Shown one piece after another: positions 5,623 through 5,978 of a stretch of DNA of 5,978 nt. The first letter of the stretch is position 1. Every line of letters begins with the position of its first letter. The notes below the pieces were generated by a model. It saw only the letters and a program-made list of their open reading frames with translations. It was not told where the DNA came from and ran no database searches. The stretch is from Nocardioidaceae bacterium. Its GTDB lineage: Bacteria; Actinomycetota; Actinomycetes; Propionibacteriales; Nocardioidaceae. The position numbers and the translations under genes are program-made. The DNA lies in assembly GCA_013696015.1 (NCBI GenBank), contig JACCZI010000201.1, positions 1 through 5,978 on the forward strand. The letters run 5' to 3'.

Positions 5623-5978
5623 AGAGGGCGAGGCCGAGGAGCCCGTCGCACAGGGTGCGGATGAGGGCTGGTGCCGCGATCTGCTCGTCAGGAGGCGGCC
5701 CGGAGCTGTCCCGAGCGACAGCCTCCTCCGCCCCGGCCAGCGCCCGCTCCGCCCACACGTCGATGGCGACGATGGCGCGCGGGGTGTCCAGACCGTCGGC
5801 CAGCGCGGCCCGTACGGCGTCGACCACCGGCACCGCGTCGGGCCCTGCCCGCCGGCCGACCGCGGTGCGCCACCGGTCCAGCCGGGCCTCGGCATCGCCC
5901 AGGTCACCGTCGGTCCAGTCCCGGTCGTGCCGGTAGTGGTGGCTGAGCAGCGCAAGCCGGATCGCCGTCGGGTCGTGT
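5621..5978 (-). CDS. mshC: L-cysteine:1D-myo-inosityl 2-amino-2-deoxy-alpha-D-glucopyranoside ligase, C-terminal part
   Basis: The gene enters from the right edge and its last 118 residues are visible, roughly the final quarter of a protein usually a little over 400 long. MshC joins cysteine to glucosaminyl-inositol using ATP, the third step after the glycosyltransferase and deacetylase in making mycothiol, the main low-molecular-weight thiol of Actinobacteria. It evolved from cysteinyl-tRNA synthetase. The fragment starts HDPTAIRLALLSHHYRHDRD, followed by a helical stretch with EARLDRW, then AVRAALADGLDTPRAIVAID and a closing LCDGLLGLAL. The AIRLALLxHHYR segment and the LADxLDTPRA motif are typical of the C-terminal helical domain of MshC and of bacterial cysteinyl-tRNA synthetases. 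The short C-terminus, ending soon after the LDTPRA helix, and the AHHYR-like segment favour MshC. The catalytic HIGH and KMSKS-type motifs lie outside the window. The gene converges on the PAC2 gene, and its TGA overlaps the end of the fourth repeat copy. Confidence 0.87.
   Translation of the reverse strand, partial: HDPTAIRLALLSHHYRHDRDWTDGDLGDAEARLDRWRTAVGRRAGPDAVPVVDAVRAALADGLDTPRAIVAIDVWAERALAGAEEAVARDSSGPPPDEQIAAPALIRTLCDGLLGLAL

Noticed and set aside
5563..5955. Other minus- and plus-strand open frames over the mshC end
   Set aside because: The frame ending at 5621 gives recognisable MshC C-terminal sequence that continues to the window edge. The others give Arg/Pro/Gly/Ser-rich shadows.
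1..5978. Mobile element, attachment site or recent horizontal transfer
   Set aside because: No transposase, integrase, tRNA or terminal inverted repeats are seen, base composition is uniform, and the genes are core actinobacterial functions in expected order.

Overview
The window looks like chromosomal DNA of a high-GC actinobacterium. All five coding regions are strongly GC-biased, and the right-hand gene is the C-terminal part of mshC, the cysteine ligase of mycothiol synthesis, a pathway essentially confined to Actinobacteria. The genus cannot be fixed from this sequence. Nothing suggests a phage, plasmid, insertion sequence, CRISPR array or RNA gene.

Layout from left to right. Positions 1-304 (minus strand) hold the N-terminus of a family 5 solute-binding lipoprotein that runs off the window. 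It has its own Shine-Dalgarno sequence and a 99-bp upstream gap with a tentative promoter and two small palindromes. Next comes a minus-strand pair: metH (1134-4613), a full-length B12-dependent methionine synthase, followed 13 bp downstream by a HAD-family hydrolase (404-1120). A 72-bp divergent gap (4614-4685) separates metH from a plus-strand PAC2-family gene (4686-5534), which appears to be expressed from a leaderless transcript. The PAC2 gene converges on mshC (5621-5978, minus). The 86-bp gap between them is filled mostly by a 22-bp unit repeated three times plus a partial fourth copy.

How the genes relate. MetH makes methionine from homocysteine and 5-methyltetrahydrofolate, and MshC consumes cysteine to make mycothiol, so the window touches two branches of sulphur amino acid use. 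The HAD hydrolase is probably co-transcribed with metH. The PAC2 gene diverges from metH, an arrangement I recall from mycobacteria (Rv2125 next to Rv2124c). Its function in bacteria is not established.

This is mostly an ordinary housekeeping region. The points most worth a second look are the phased tandem repeat between the convergent genes, the short leader of metH that leaves no room for a cobalamin riboswitch, the apparent leaderless start of the PAC2 gene, and the tight metH-HAD arrangement. I found no convincing undescribed system.
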